64,000 bases of DNA from Trichoplusia ni (Eukaryota > Arthropoda > Insecta > Lepidoptera > Noctuidae): assembly GCF_003590095.1 (NCBI RefSeq), contig NC_039489.1, positions 744,001 through 808,000 on the forward strand. Reading direction: 5' to 3'. The translations under genes and the position numbers were made by a program. The notes under the pieces are model-generated. The model was not told where the DNA came from and searched no databases. It saw only the letters and a list, made by a program, of their open reading frames with translations. This document shows positions 24,106 to 34,910 of the stretch, in pieces; positions within the stretch are counted from its first letter, which is position 1; each line of letters begins with the position of its first letter.

Positions 24106-24560
24106 TAAAATTGTAGAAAAGTGAAAACTGTACATTGAATATTTTAAAAAAAGAATAATTGGAGGGTGGTCTAGGAACGATTCCGATGCCGAAAATATGA
24201 TTTTTAGAATTTTTGTCTGTTTGTCTGTTTGTCTGTTTGTCTGTTTGTCTGTTTGTCTGTATGTATGTCCGGAAAGATCTCGGAAAGTACTAGATAGATT
24301 TGATTCATATTTTCAGAGAATATCAACAAGAGCTCCGGTCAACATACTTTTTACTTATTATCTCGCTTTTCGTTACAGGGGGTGAGCAGGAGCCTTTTAT
24401 ATCTATACACAAATATCAAAATATCTCATAAACTACTGAATATATTTCGTTCAAATTTTGCATGAACCTTATCGTACACATGCTACAACAAATATACAAA
24501 AACCATAACGCTACTATGCAGGGGGCATGAGCAGTAAAGTTTTAAATTTTTGGACTCACC
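24106..24560 (+). repeat. Repeat starting TCTATACATATAATAAAATTG with an internal microsatellite
   Basis: The start motif resembles Helitron-like 5' ends. The segment 24212-24260 is about six tandem TTTGTCTG units. The following DNA (AAAGATCTCGGAAAGTACTA, later GCAGGGGGCATGAGCAG) has a dispersed-element character. The right boundary is uncertain. The 62-codon frame here encodes only repeated Val-Cys-Leu units and is an artefact. Confidence 0.45.
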
Positions 24561-26177
24561 CGTAACATCGTGTAATACAATTATGAGGTGTATTTTCACC
24601 CCATTGAGTAGTAGGCAGGACGGTCTTCAATTTACTCAAAAAACATCACGCTATTTATCTTAAGACTTTTGGCAGAGCAATAATATATTTTTTCGAAAGT
24701 AAATCATTTTCACAAAATCAGTCATTTTATTCTCTTTCAAGTCTAATGTAGACCTAGCGCGATAATAATTAAAATAAAAGAAACATAAACTATTAATACT
24801 TTTATTATTATTATTTTGATGCAAATGTTACTTCGTAATCGGTACATTCTTGAAACAAAGGAACTTAAATTATTTTTATTTTTATTGGTTTACTAAAATT
24901 ACTCAAGTTCAAATGTGGAATGCCGTAATATGATTTTGTGTTTATTTACGATAGGTGTATATACCTATGTTTTTAGCTCGGTGATGTTGGCGATGCTACT
25001 TCAAGATAAAAGAATTCGTAGTGACACTCAACCCAAAGTTGCATGTAGTTCACATTGATCTCATCTATAATTATGCATAACAATAAATTACTGAACGAAA
25101 CAGTTAATTATATTACCTTGGTTCAGCTGTAACAACTAGCAACAAAAATATAAACTTTCAAACAAAAAAAAGCCTTTCAAACAATGAAATAATGTTTTCT
25201 TAAATTTGCGTTTTACATTACATAGGCCAAAAGTATTTCGGATAGAAAAGCCCAGAAAACTTGCATAAAAACTTCATAATAGGTATGCAATGTGAAAGAT
25301 CTGTACGAACAAAGCTATCAATGAATAAGAGCGTACGCTGGAAGGTTTTTGACATTACGTATCTATTGATAGAATAATGTCCACTGATAACTGGGTTTTT
25401 TCAATATTTTAACGATTTGATTGGACTACATCCGCCATTACAGAGACCGCACACGTGGCCCTTCCAAAGATTCCTTTAACAATTTATTGTAATCTCTACT
25501 TATCTAAAATTTTCTTCTTTCGTAGCCTGGTAAAAACAGGGGAAGGAACGAGACTGAATGAGTTTCTGAGATCCCAAAGCTAAGCCAACGAGGATTAGAA
25601 ACGTATTTTTTAAATTTCTCCGATAAGGCTGATAATAGCGTGTAGCTATCAGCACTTACATCCGTCACACAATGTCTGGAAAATTCATTTTGGCTGTCCG
25701 TATCGACAGCGTAACCTCATAACCAACCTCATGTAGTTTTTATTTAAGTTCCATTTATGCAGTAGGGATGACGGTATTTTACTTCAATGATCGTCAAGTA
25801 GGTTAACGAATACAATACGTATTTTTTCTTTGTAAATTGGTACATATTTTGCTTTGTCGTAACATCACAAATTAGACATATCCTTTAGATTTTTGATTTT
25901 TGTCATTGTCAATTTAAAAAAAGGGGTGTCTGATATATTTTTTTTCACGCTATTTATTTATCAGCAATTTAAAGGCAAATCATGATCAAAACACCAGGGG
26001 ACCAAGATAACACGTTTACCAACTTTTTTATTTTGGAAGTATTCCAAATGTTTCTGAGGAAGATCAGTTTTAATATTAAGAGGACAATCAAACATAACGT
26101 GTTTCAGGAAACCGTTTATCTGGGTGCAATTTTGCAAAATCTTATATCTTATGACACTATGTAACATCCACAGTTAC

Positions 26178-26370
26178 CGAGCCCGACTCTCACTTCACCA
26201 GCTCCGTCCACAAAAATAATTTGACATCTTATTTATATCGTCAGAAAACATAGTGTGTGAAAATAACAACTATCTGGCTATCACTGTTCCTGAGAAACAG
26301 CCAGGTGACAGACAGACGAACGGACACCGGGGCCTCAGTAATATGGTTCTGGTTTACCTCTTTGGTTACA
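26178..26370. repeat. Fragment of the CGCACTTG/GACAGACGGAC repeat
   Basis: It reads GAGCCCGACTCTCACTTCAC at one side, then GCCAGGTGACAGACAGACGA and AGTAATATGGTTCTGG. It matches landmarks of the family annotated at 15857-16456. Confidence 0.45.
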
Positions 26371-26556
26371 GTACAATAATAATTTTATGATACCTCATAA
26401 TCACTATCATAATCCGTCTAACAATTTCAGGTGTAGGCCGGCCAAAGAACAGACGTGCTCGAAAATCATAACCCACCCAATTAGAAAATGGAAACCCTCG
26501 AAAGTAAAACATTTTTAGCAGAAGTGCTAAGACTGAGTTATACCTTCTGTTATTTT

Positions 26557-26750
26557 TTCATACTTGCACCCCCCCCCCCCATTTTTAAACGGCTCGATTT
26601 GTCAAACATGTCTTAACGAACACTCGCACATACTTCACGTTTAAATTAAAATTGTACAATTCGTTCGGAAGCTATGATGTCACAGACAGACAGGCAGGCA
26701 GGCAGATATGTCAAAGTTATAAGCCCCTCTTTTTGGGATTAAATAATGGT
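26557..26750. repeat. C-run repeat with ACAGACAGACAGG core
   Basis: It starts with 12 C residues (26569-26580), then ATTTTTAAACGGCTCGATTT, ACACTCGCACATA, GATGTCACAGACAGACAGGC and CAAAGTTATAAGCCCCTC. A second copy is at 51480-51660 with CCCCCATAACTGGCTCG, AACACTCGCGCATAATTC and CACGGACAGACAGACAG. The C-run is therefore part of a dispersed element. Confidence 0.5.
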
Positions 26751-26962
26751 GAAATATTTGACACCAGAATAGTATCGTAAACTATGAAATGTGTTTGATT
26801 CAAACATTTGATAGTCTTTGGGCCGCTCAAGATTCATTATAATTTAGAAAAAAAAGCAAGTTTAAAATGTAAAAAAAAGTGTTTCATTTTCAATATTGCA
26901 TTACATTTTTGCGATGATCGTTATTATTAAACTTCATAGTTTTTCACATCTTGAAAATCACG

Positions 26963-26989
26963 CAGACGAAGTCGCGGGCAACAGCTAGT
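26963..26989 (+). mobile_element. Helitron-like 3' terminus stub
   Basis: It reads CAGACGAAGTCGCGGGCAAC then AGCTAGT. The preceding DNA lacks the family 1 body, so this is a truncated copy or the end of a different element sharing the terminus. Confidence 0.5.
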
Positions 26990-27140
26990 GTTATATATTT
27001 TCTCAAGACCATATTCTTCAGACTTATCTGAATTACGTCTTCGATACACAAGTAAGTTAGCACTGTTTTAAGCTTTGCTCTGGTTTTGGTGAAGGCTAGT
27101 TTGTATTTTATTTTTAGTTTTGTAATACATAAAGGATGCA

Positions 27141-27292
27141 TCCAAACTCACTTTGCGTGACGTGTCACGGTTTCGATCTCCGCTTAGGACAAACATTTGT
27201 GCGATCCAAGAATTATTGTTCTCAGCCTAAGTGTCTTTGTGCATGTGTCATGTTTTTGAGAAATCCCCGCAAGGATTAAATTCTTTATTGGG
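27141..27292 (+). repeat. tRNA-derived SINE family B fragment
   Basis: It shows the B-box-like CACGGTTTCGATCTCCGC and body landmarks CCTAAGTGTCTTTGTGCATG and GCAAGGATTAAATTCTTTA. Confidence 0.5.
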
Positions 27293-28094
27293 TAATACTT
27301 TCTAAAACAAATATTTTAATGGATAGATAACCTACTTCAGCCATTTTATTTTAATTTTAGTTTTATTATTGCAGTTATTTTTTGGTAGTTGACCAAGTAG
27401 CTAAAGCAGCAATGTTAGGACCAAATAAATTACTATTTTTAACTACAAACTTGACATGATTAAATAAATTGTTACGACAAACCAAACGATCCAAAACCGA
27501 TGGGGATGTGTTATTAAACCAGTGATATCATCTGATCAGCTCTATACCAGCATAATGTTGCATCGTCCCGCAATATCCGTAAGCGTTCATAAATTCAGCT
27601 CAATCTAAAACTGGAAACTGGGTCAAATAAATCTCGAAATATTTGTGAACTGACAAAGGGACAGGCGAAACTAAACAAAAGCCGGTAAAAACTAACGATC
27701 AGGATGCTTTTAAATCCTTTATTAAAAAAACACTGGTTGAACAAGTCACAGCCAATAAAAAAATAGTTGCAACTAAAACTATTGGTATTAAACCAACACA
27801 GTTTGCATACGATGCGGTCGTGCCTGAATATTTGAAGCTTGTGAAAACAGAAGCAGTTAGCTGAAAAAATATATGAAAAGATAACAAAAGTTGATGAAAT
27901 ACAATTATTATCAGGTTAACGAAATACTAGGATACCAATATACGGGTAGTGATGACATTTTGAAGTTAAACAGACATACCAATAATAATTATTGACGCAA
28001 ATTATATGTGTAAAGCCTATTCTAAGTATACATTATAAAAATTCTATATATATTATTATCGTATATATTATTACTATATATAGTAATTATAGTA

Positions 28095-28215
28095 TGTATT
28101 TAGACGAGACTTGGTACACAAATAGTTTATCCCCAGGATTAACACGAAGAATAGCTTTTGTCCAGATTTTATGTCCCCATTTTTCCACAATTTTCTTTGG
28201 CAGGCAACAGCTAGT
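28095..28215 (+). mobile_element. Helitron-like family 2, 5'-truncated
   Basis: It contains TTTAGACGAGACTTGGTACA, ATTTTATGTCCCCATTTTT and ends GGCAGGCAACAGCTAGT. The left part is lost in an AT dinucleotide-rich stretch at about 28035-28090. Confidence 0.5.
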
Positions 28216-29010
28216 CTCAAAATAGTAACAAAAGTCTTTTTTTTTTCTATAGGAGGTCAAATTTACTTTGCAGTTTAGAACTGAACAGCGAAGCTTCGAT
28301 TCGATGAATTTCACCAAACCGCTGGACCTTAAGTTAGTCGCTGACTATCCAATACTGCAATACTGCAATACCACAAACGTGTATGTTAACGTTATTCACA
28401 CCCAATAGAACGCAGGAATGTATATTGTTAACGTAACTGTCTGATTTGACTAAAGGACTAAATAGACTGTGAATATAAAATTATTTTCACAGATTTGACT
28501 ATTTATTCCTATAATAGTTTTATTTGTAATTGGAACTGAAATATAACAAAGTTCAATTCACATCATTAAAAAAAAATGAATTTGAAAAAAAATTGGTTTG
28601 AAAATTAAAGGTAAACATCGGCAAATAAATTATCCAGGCCTATATAATTCATGGGTTGTAGACAGGGGTTGAAAGCCATTTAAGTAACTACTTTTGTACC
28701 ACAGTAAAAGCTGCGGAGCGTACGAAAACCGCGAAGCCATTATACCTCACTCGTCATTTGCGAGTCAAAGAAAATACTTGGTCCGCAGTGACGAGCTAAT
28801 TAATGAGCTCCGGTAAGTTGACTGAAATGTAACATGAAGGTTTTAGTCATTTTTGACATGAAAGCAAATTCGCAGTACCTACATATACACGTCATCTATA
28901 TAGACGCATCTTATTTCAAAAGGGAGGTTCTCAATTCGACTGTATTGTTTTGTTTCTTACTTCAGAACTTCGGACTAAATGAACTGATATTGTTGATTAT
29001 TTATCATGAT

Positions 29011-29073
29011 AAAATTATTTTTTATGGGAAAAAATTACAGCTATTGTAATTTTTTCCCATAAAAAATAATTTT
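29011..29073. repeat. Perfect 29-bp inverted repeat with 5-nt loop
   Basis: The left arm 29011-29039 (AAAATTATTTTTTATGGGAA and nine more bases) is exactly complementary to 29045-29073; the loop is GCTAT. It lies in the large intron. It is AT-rich with a central GGG/CCC. Confidence 0.9.
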
Positions 29074-32047
29074 GCTCAGTAGTTTTATTTGAAGTCGGTC
29101 GATGTTTTGCTGATAAAATAATATTATACAGCACTTCCACAGCATCAATGATTTAATGAATTTGTCTATACACATACACATTGACACCCAAACATTTTGT
29201 CGCTATGAAAACAAACATAACATTAATGTCTAAATTAAAAAAAAAACAGCTTGTTAAATAATGCTCAATCACAGACGGGCACGAAAGATCCAAACCCTTA
29301 CGTGAATATATCATTCATAAAATACTTCAAATGAATCTGCTTACAAGGGAATAACCTTGAGTGGCAAAATGAGTTCCAATTAAGACGCCCGATGCGATGT
29401 TATAGGCTGTAAATAAGGCTCTGCTTTTACGATTCTTGCGAAGCTAACTGCGGATCAAGGCGACGGGAAAATTTCATGATGTAAAACAAAATAGACACTG
29501 ACATTTGGACATGTCTAGTGAAGAAGGATGTATCAGAAGGGGATAGAAATAGACGCATATTAAAAAAAATCTCCCGCATTTTGGAATTTAGTCCTTGTGT
29601 CGTTTTACAAACATTAGGCAACAAGACTGTTATGAGTTAAGGCATTCATGGATCGACACGTCGCGCTCTGTGTTTTAGCGTGGGTATCTCAATAGAAATC
29701 GAATTAACATCAATTGGTTGAAAATAAATTTACTCAAGTCAGTTGAATAAATTGGAGCGTCGGGAGGTGTGTTATTTTTCTAAACCTACTCTATTAGTTT
29801 AGATACTTGAAAGAAAGGTGCAGAACCTTTTTATACAAACACTTTAAAATTAAAATTTATTGACCCCAGCGTATGTATTTAAAATGAAATTTGTTGCGAA
29901 TTAAGACCGTCACGTGAGATACCTCCAAGAGACTTATGTTCGATAGATAATAATTTTCAGATAAGTCGACTAATGTTGATTCAATCTTGAACCTAAACTC
30001 GTTGGGAAAGGCATTAAAATAAAAGAGGATAGAAAAAGCTATAACCGGGAGGTTATTGGACAGTGGCGTCATACAACGCGAATTGAAACAATGGGTTTGG
30101 TGAGCAGAAAAAGATAATAATCAATCAATAATAGCGATTGATACCATTTACTGGTTTTATGTATTTCAGCTTCTTGGACATTTTGAGTCACGTGATTAAA
30201 ACTAAAACTTTTATTACTAAAATGTTGCCGTCGCATGACCGTTGGACTCCCGAATCAAAGATCGTAGTTCAAATAATGCGCACTTATAGAAATGCACCAA
30301 TATGTACTGGACACTAGGTAATAAACAGTTCCTAAAAGCAGTGATAGAAAACATCGTGAATAAACCAAATAATCTGAGAATTTTCAAAGGTGTGTTTTAC
30401 CAGTTCAGCTTACTACTAGCTGAAGAAAAACTTTGACACCAGGTTATAAATCAACCATATTATGAAAAGCGAAGAAAGGCACTATGTCTATTCGTTCAAA
30501 TGATCTCAAAAACACATATGAGTCATACGAAATATAACGTACGGTTGGATGTTGCACTCGATTACCGGCAATCGAAGTGGCAACTGGAATTTTCGCTGCA
30601 ATTTCCGAATCAGTTTGGCATTTGAAGTGGTTTGTGCTACAAGAGCTTTTGGACTCTGTAATGGGATTTGCGTTTTACACATCACTTACAGGTATTGCAG
30701 GAGACAGAGGGTCTAATTTTGATTATCAGGATTGAGTAAATTATGTACCTGTCATTAAAAAATTAAATCAAGGGTTGTCTAGAAAATAATACTCAGTAAT
30801 AAACCATATCGATTTGCATTCTCTGCTATGTGAAATAAGATTTTATTTAAACTATTCCTACGTCCTATACAAGTATTTTCTAGGATTGCCAAAATTATTA
30901 TTTTATTTATTTATTTATTTTTATTCGTTAAATATACAATTGCAATATGTAGTGCTCCACAAAACCGGTTTATCGGTTTGCCTGTGCCTGTGGTTAAATA
31001 GTTTGTCCCTCACAAAAATGTGATTTCCTATTAGAAGAATTTCCAAAATTGTTTCCGTAGATCCTGAGATTACCCGTTATAACTTCACAAGCACACAAAA
31101 CTTAATCACTTTATTATATTAGTATAGATGTGGAGAGAATCCATTCCTAGAATTTCTCGTAGGTCTATTTGAGGAACTTGAGTAATCACCAATTACGGTA
31201 GTGATATTGATCACTACTCCTTGCGGGTTTGAGTTAATTCCAAGAAAAATATAATATTTCTTCTGCCTTGTCCATTTCTTGAGCTACGTTGGTAATAACT
31301 CCATTGTACTATAATACTCCGTTAATCAGCATTTTCGTAATGCATCGTAAAATATTTATCTGAAGAGAGAGAGATGAAATAAGAAAGTAAATTTAGTACA
31401 TTGTGAACATGCATCCCTAAAGCTTAAACAAAACCAATTGATGTCTTACAAGTGTGTTCAGAGTTTAGAGGGCTGTTAGATAAAGTAGCTCAACTTTCCG
31501 AAGGATCCCGTGAAGGGAGACGATTAAGAAAACTTTTTAACAATGTATCTGAAACAAGGCTGTTTCGAAAACAAAAGTTTATTTTTCTGGTTAGGTAAGG
31601 ATTAACTTGAGAACAAAAAGGTAGGATATAATGTGTAATTTGGTAACAAATTAAATTCGTCGAGATAAAGGTGTCAGAGAAAAAGTCAAGCGTTTAAACA
31701 TGGATGTAAATAATACCGGTCAAGTGTAAGTCGTAGTTGCGACACACAGGGCTCGGGTTTTATCCTTTCCTAAAGTGTTTGCATTCCATTTTTATTTTTG
31801 GTTAGGCTTCGCAACGGTTACTCGTTCTCCTGGGGGGAGGGAACGGGTAGCGTCATTCGCGTTTGTGTACCGGTGTATTTCAATGCATTGCAATCTTTCA
31901 TGCAATGGTCTTACCTACCTTAGTCTAAACAAAATGCGAATTATGATGTACTATATCGGGCATATAATATAAGACATTGCTGTAGCGGTTGGACTGCGTC
32001 CGATATTTAGCCTCGGGCCTGCAAGGGTCTGCTCCGGTTGTCACGAT

Positions 32048-32095
32048 GTTTGCTTCCACGAGTTTTGTAATAGTACAAAACCCGCTGAAGCAAAC
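32048..32095. repeat. Imperfect 22-bp hairpin
   Basis: Arms 32048-32069 (GTTTGCTTCCACG...) and 32074-32095 pair with three mismatches around a 4-nt loop (ATAG). It is intronic. Confidence 0.75.
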
Positions 32096-32685
32096 AGCTC
32101 AGCATATTTTTGTTTTTGCGATTGAATGTAACTGCTCTTCAGATACAAGTTTCGTGTAGTATAAAAACCTGCAAAATATTTACCTTATTTTTACTACGTA
32201 ATGTATATATCAGATTCAATGTGGTGGCTCTCCAAACTTAGCTACCGAGGTTGATGACCGAAAGTTAAAATATCTCCTCTGGACATGTTGACGACGTTCA
32301 CGTCCTACCGTTTGTGACATCAAGTAACCATTATCCCTTACTCCGTTTATGCTAATCAAAGGCTAACTGCCTTTAACTTACATTTTATATGACATCTGGC
32401 ATGTTGGTTAAAACATTCTATTATAGCGCGTAAAAGAGATTTTCCCCAAACTGGCTCTCTTTGCCAAATATTGCCGGAAGCTCGAGATGGTTGTTGGGAA
32501 TTGGAACTAAAAGCACCTTTTGATCATGATGTTAAGTCATATACGTCTGTTGTGTAAAACTCTTTGATGTTCCTACAACCTCTTTAGACACAGATTTAAA
32601 ACCTTTACACAATACAAAAATGTCTTAAAGGGAATTTAGTTCGGCACGAAGTTTTTGTTCGTGGATAATTTACGTGAAAAATATA

Positions 32686-32976
32686 TGTCGCGGTAGCCTT
32701 GCCGTTTTCATGCACGGATTTGTATGCACTCGGTGCAAGTTCGATCCCATAGCTGGCAAAGTACCGATGTCACTTTTCTAAGTTATGTGTAATTTCTTAA
32801 TTATTCTAAGACACCACTGAGAAACAGTGAGAAAATCTGGATTCCAAATATTGAAATCTATAAACTGCCAACCCACAGTGAGCTAGCCTGGGGATCAGTG
32901 CTCAAACCTTACCAATACGAGAAGAACCCACGTGCCCAGCAGTGGGATTGTACACGCTGGTACTATTATTATGATA
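32686..32976 (+). mobile_element. tRNA-derived SINE, CCCAGCAGTGGGA-tail family
   Basis: The tRNA-like head has TCGCGGTAGCCTTG and B box CAAGTTCGATCCC; the body has AACTGCCAACCCACAG; the 3' part GTGCCCAGCAGTGGGATTGT runs into imperfect TAT/GAT repeats. 14585-14830 is a relative, and a 3'-end piece with GCCTATGTCCAGCAGTGGAC and GATGATGATGATGA lies at 47560-47611. Confidence 0.6.
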
Positions 32977-34309
32977 ATAATACACTATAGATAAAATAAC
33001 TTCGAATATAAATTCGAATCCAAAAATAAAACTGTGGTGTCACAAAATGTATTATCTAAAAAAATCCATCCATCTTACCACTGGACGATCCCAATGCCTA
33101 AATCCCAGACCCGTGACTGAAAGAGAGATGACATTTCATCATGGACTTTTTTTCATTTTTTTGGTCAGGTCACCTAAAATTGATATCATGAGTTCCTAAT
33201 TACACCATCAATATCTTGGCACCTGTTGCTTGGATATAATTTTCTTGAGCCTTTCTGTGCTTTGAGTTAACACAGTACAGTAACATTATTTCCCCAGCGT
33301 GCATCCTTATCTTACAAGAAAAGCAAAGCAACCATCCCCTGAGGTTGAGTAGGTTCCTCTTTTCTTGAATCTGCTTATAACATAAGAGCACAGGATAAAC
33401 CGCGTCCCAAACACGAGTATATCATCAATCATTCTCTCAGTCGCTGACTTGTATTAATTTCCTTGTTTACTTTGAACTTCGTGATTTGAATAAACTTCAA
33501 GTCCAGTTACTTAAACACTTGAGAAGTTATAGATTCCACTTATATAAATTAATTTTAATAGAAGGCCTAGTCACGTCTTAAAGTAGTATTATTATTGCAC
33601 CTATTTTTTCTATACTTGAAAGCTCTTTTTTCCAGCTGTCAGCAGGCCCTGTGAGGACTGTGACTTGCTTAGATGAACACAAAAACCCTGGTTAAGCTTT
33701 TTCTAATAGAAATGAATAAAAAAATCTCTTTCATAATGAAACACAAGATAAAAAAATTAATGAAAGCAAATATTAATCACCAGTCCATAAATAGCCTGAA
33801 ATTTATAAATTTATCTCTTGTCCCATAAAATGTACGAAAATAATAAACATTTAGCTTTTATGCTTATCAGAATTATCTGTATTTATTCAACTAAGTACGG
33901 ACACAGAATATACACCACTTGACATTTTGGTGGACGTTTTGTGTAAATTGGAGTTGGCGCCATGTTGTTTTCAATCTGTCTAATCTGCCTTTATGTAGGC
34001 TGGTAGATACCTATGTATAGGATTCAGGCAGCTTTACAAATATATTTGTGGTGAATTTAATTTGTTTGGTGTCGATTTTTTAAGCGTTCTTTGAATGTCT
34101 GTAGATACACAAGTACTTACTTCATATTTATTATTACATACCAAGGTATTTTCTATTTACTGCAAACTTATTTTGCTACAAATAGGTTGAGATACTTGTG
34201 TAAAACTTTTATGGTATAACGTTAAGTACATGTTTTTGAGTGATTTGTAAAGTTAAGCACATGACACTTTTTGGCTTTGCTAACACAGTTTTGTTTCCAC
34301 GCCATCTAG

Positions 34310-34515
34310 CTTCGAATGGAGGCAACTGCTGCTTATCAACGAGCCCGAATCACAAGTTCACATCGCCGGCAAGTCTACCTGCCACCTCATGATGAAGTCC
34401 TTCGCCAACTTCCTGAAAAAAGAAGATATAATTTACACTCCATGGGATACAACGTCTGATGCTGGACTGAATTACACCGAAAATCTGAAGTTCTACCTGG
34501 GCTACAAGTATACAA
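34310..34515 (+). CDS. Exon B: first of two alternative ectodomain exons of the receptor guanylyl cyclase-like gene
   Basis: Internal exon of 206 nt between acceptor CGCCATCTAG and donor GTAAGT. The first base completes the exon A codon (CA+C, His), 68 codons follow, and one base (A) is left over. The peptide opens FEWRQLLLINEPES, the strand that follows the FIIDLMR helix of exon A, so the A-B junction makes a continuous family-like domain. Later features are GKSTCHLMM with a Cys, FLKKEDIIYTPWD, and an N-Y-T glycosylation sequon in GLNYTENLKF. The polypyrimidine tract is interrupted (TTTTGTTTCCACGCCATCTAG) and looks weaker than that of exon C. Exon C lies 195 bp downstream with the same phases and a related protein segment, so B is probably one member of a mutually exclusive pair. 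Coding status is well supported; exclusivity is inferred. Confidence 0.88.
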
Positions 34516-34710
34516 GTAAGTTTATTTAGTTGTAGAACTCACTGCTGCCATCTATAAGACGCGTTGGTAAGTTTACCTTAAAGTTGAACTTAGCAGTACG
34601 ATATCGAAAACACAGATGGCGCTGTTCAAAGCTTTGACATCTGTGGAAAACTTTTACCTATCGCTATTCGACAACAGATGTCACTATCATCCTTATATTT
34701 TATTTAACAG
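34516..34710 (+). other. Short 195-bp intron separating alternative exons B and C
   Basis: It begins GTAAGTTT and ends in a pyrimidine-rich tract plus AACAG. At 195 bp it is long enough to be spliced, so minimum-length steric exclusion is not the obvious reason B and C would not be joined. It holds a GCCATCT at 34547-34553 that can pair with AGATGGC at 34614-34620, and a second GTAAGT at 34567 that would extend B in frame but meets TAG within a few codons. Neither element has proven function. Confidence 0.7.
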
Positions 34711-34910
34711 ATTCGGATGGGGTCGCACGGTTTTGATATACGATACACCGGCGTATAGAGTGTACGGAGGAGACTCTAGCGGATACCTCCTAGCCGCTAC
34801 TATACATACATACATGTTGTCTGAAAGTATAGAAGTTTTTGGCTGGGAATTGCTTGCGCAACAGACTTACGAAGAAATGTTGATTCAAGTCGTAGGAAAC
34901 AATTACGCGA
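34711..34910 (+). CDS. Exon C: second alternative ectodomain exon, paralogous to exon B
   Basis: Internal exon of 200 nt between a strong acceptor (TATTTTATTTAACAG) and donor GTGAGT. Joined to exon A, its first base completes CAA (Gln); 66 codons follow and one base (A) is left over, exactly the phases of exon B. The peptide opens FGWGRTVLIYDTPAYRVYGG and continues DSSGYLLAATIHTYMLSESIEVFGWE, ending QVVGNNYA. It aligns over its whole length with exon B: F-x-W at the start, a hydrophobic strand, Gly then Ser-Ser versus Ser-Thr in the loop, a long helix, then a strand ending near a Trp. Identity is low, so the duplication looks old. Unlike B it has no Cys and no N-x-S/T sequon. If B were spliced straight to C the frame would shift and hit TGA after about nine codons. 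The upstream open reading frame back to 34616 is intronic read-through. What cannot be seen is whether C replaces B in a real transcript. Confidence 0.85.

Larger units (their letters stand above)
22850..34309 (+). other. Large intron between exon A and the B/C cassette
   Basis: An 11,460-bp intron bounded by GTGAGT and CATCTAG. No further copy of the F-x-W-led exon was seen, and no other convincing coding exon. It holds a TTTGTCTG microsatellite inside a short repeat (24.1-24.55 kb), pieces of dispersed TIR-like repeats (26.18-26.37 and 26.56-26.75 kb), a Helitron-like 3' end at 26.96 kb, a tRNA-SINE fragment at 27.14-27.29 kb, a Helitron-like fragment near 28.1-28.2 kb, a perfect hairpin at 29.01 kb, an imperfect hairpin at 32.05 kb and a tRNA-derived SINE at 32.69-32.98 kb. 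The rest is AT-rich and unrecognised. Confidence 0.75.

Noticed and set aside
24197..24385. 62-codon plus-strand frame with repeated Cys/Leu/Val
   Set aside because: It is the translation of the TTTGTCTG microsatellite.
26569..26580. Run of 12 C as a possible regulatory or G-quadruplex-type site
   Set aside because: It is the edge of a dispersed repeat with a second copy at 51.5 kb; one uninterrupted run is not a four-tract motif.
34567..34572. Second GTAAGT downstream of exon B
   Set aside because: Using it would add 51 nt in frame but introduces TAG within five codons; regarded as a decoy or chance.
34616..34710. ATG-led upstream extension of the exon C reading frame
   Set aside because: It reads through a pyrimidine tract and AACAG acceptor, and the phases fit splicing at 34711, so the extension is intronic.
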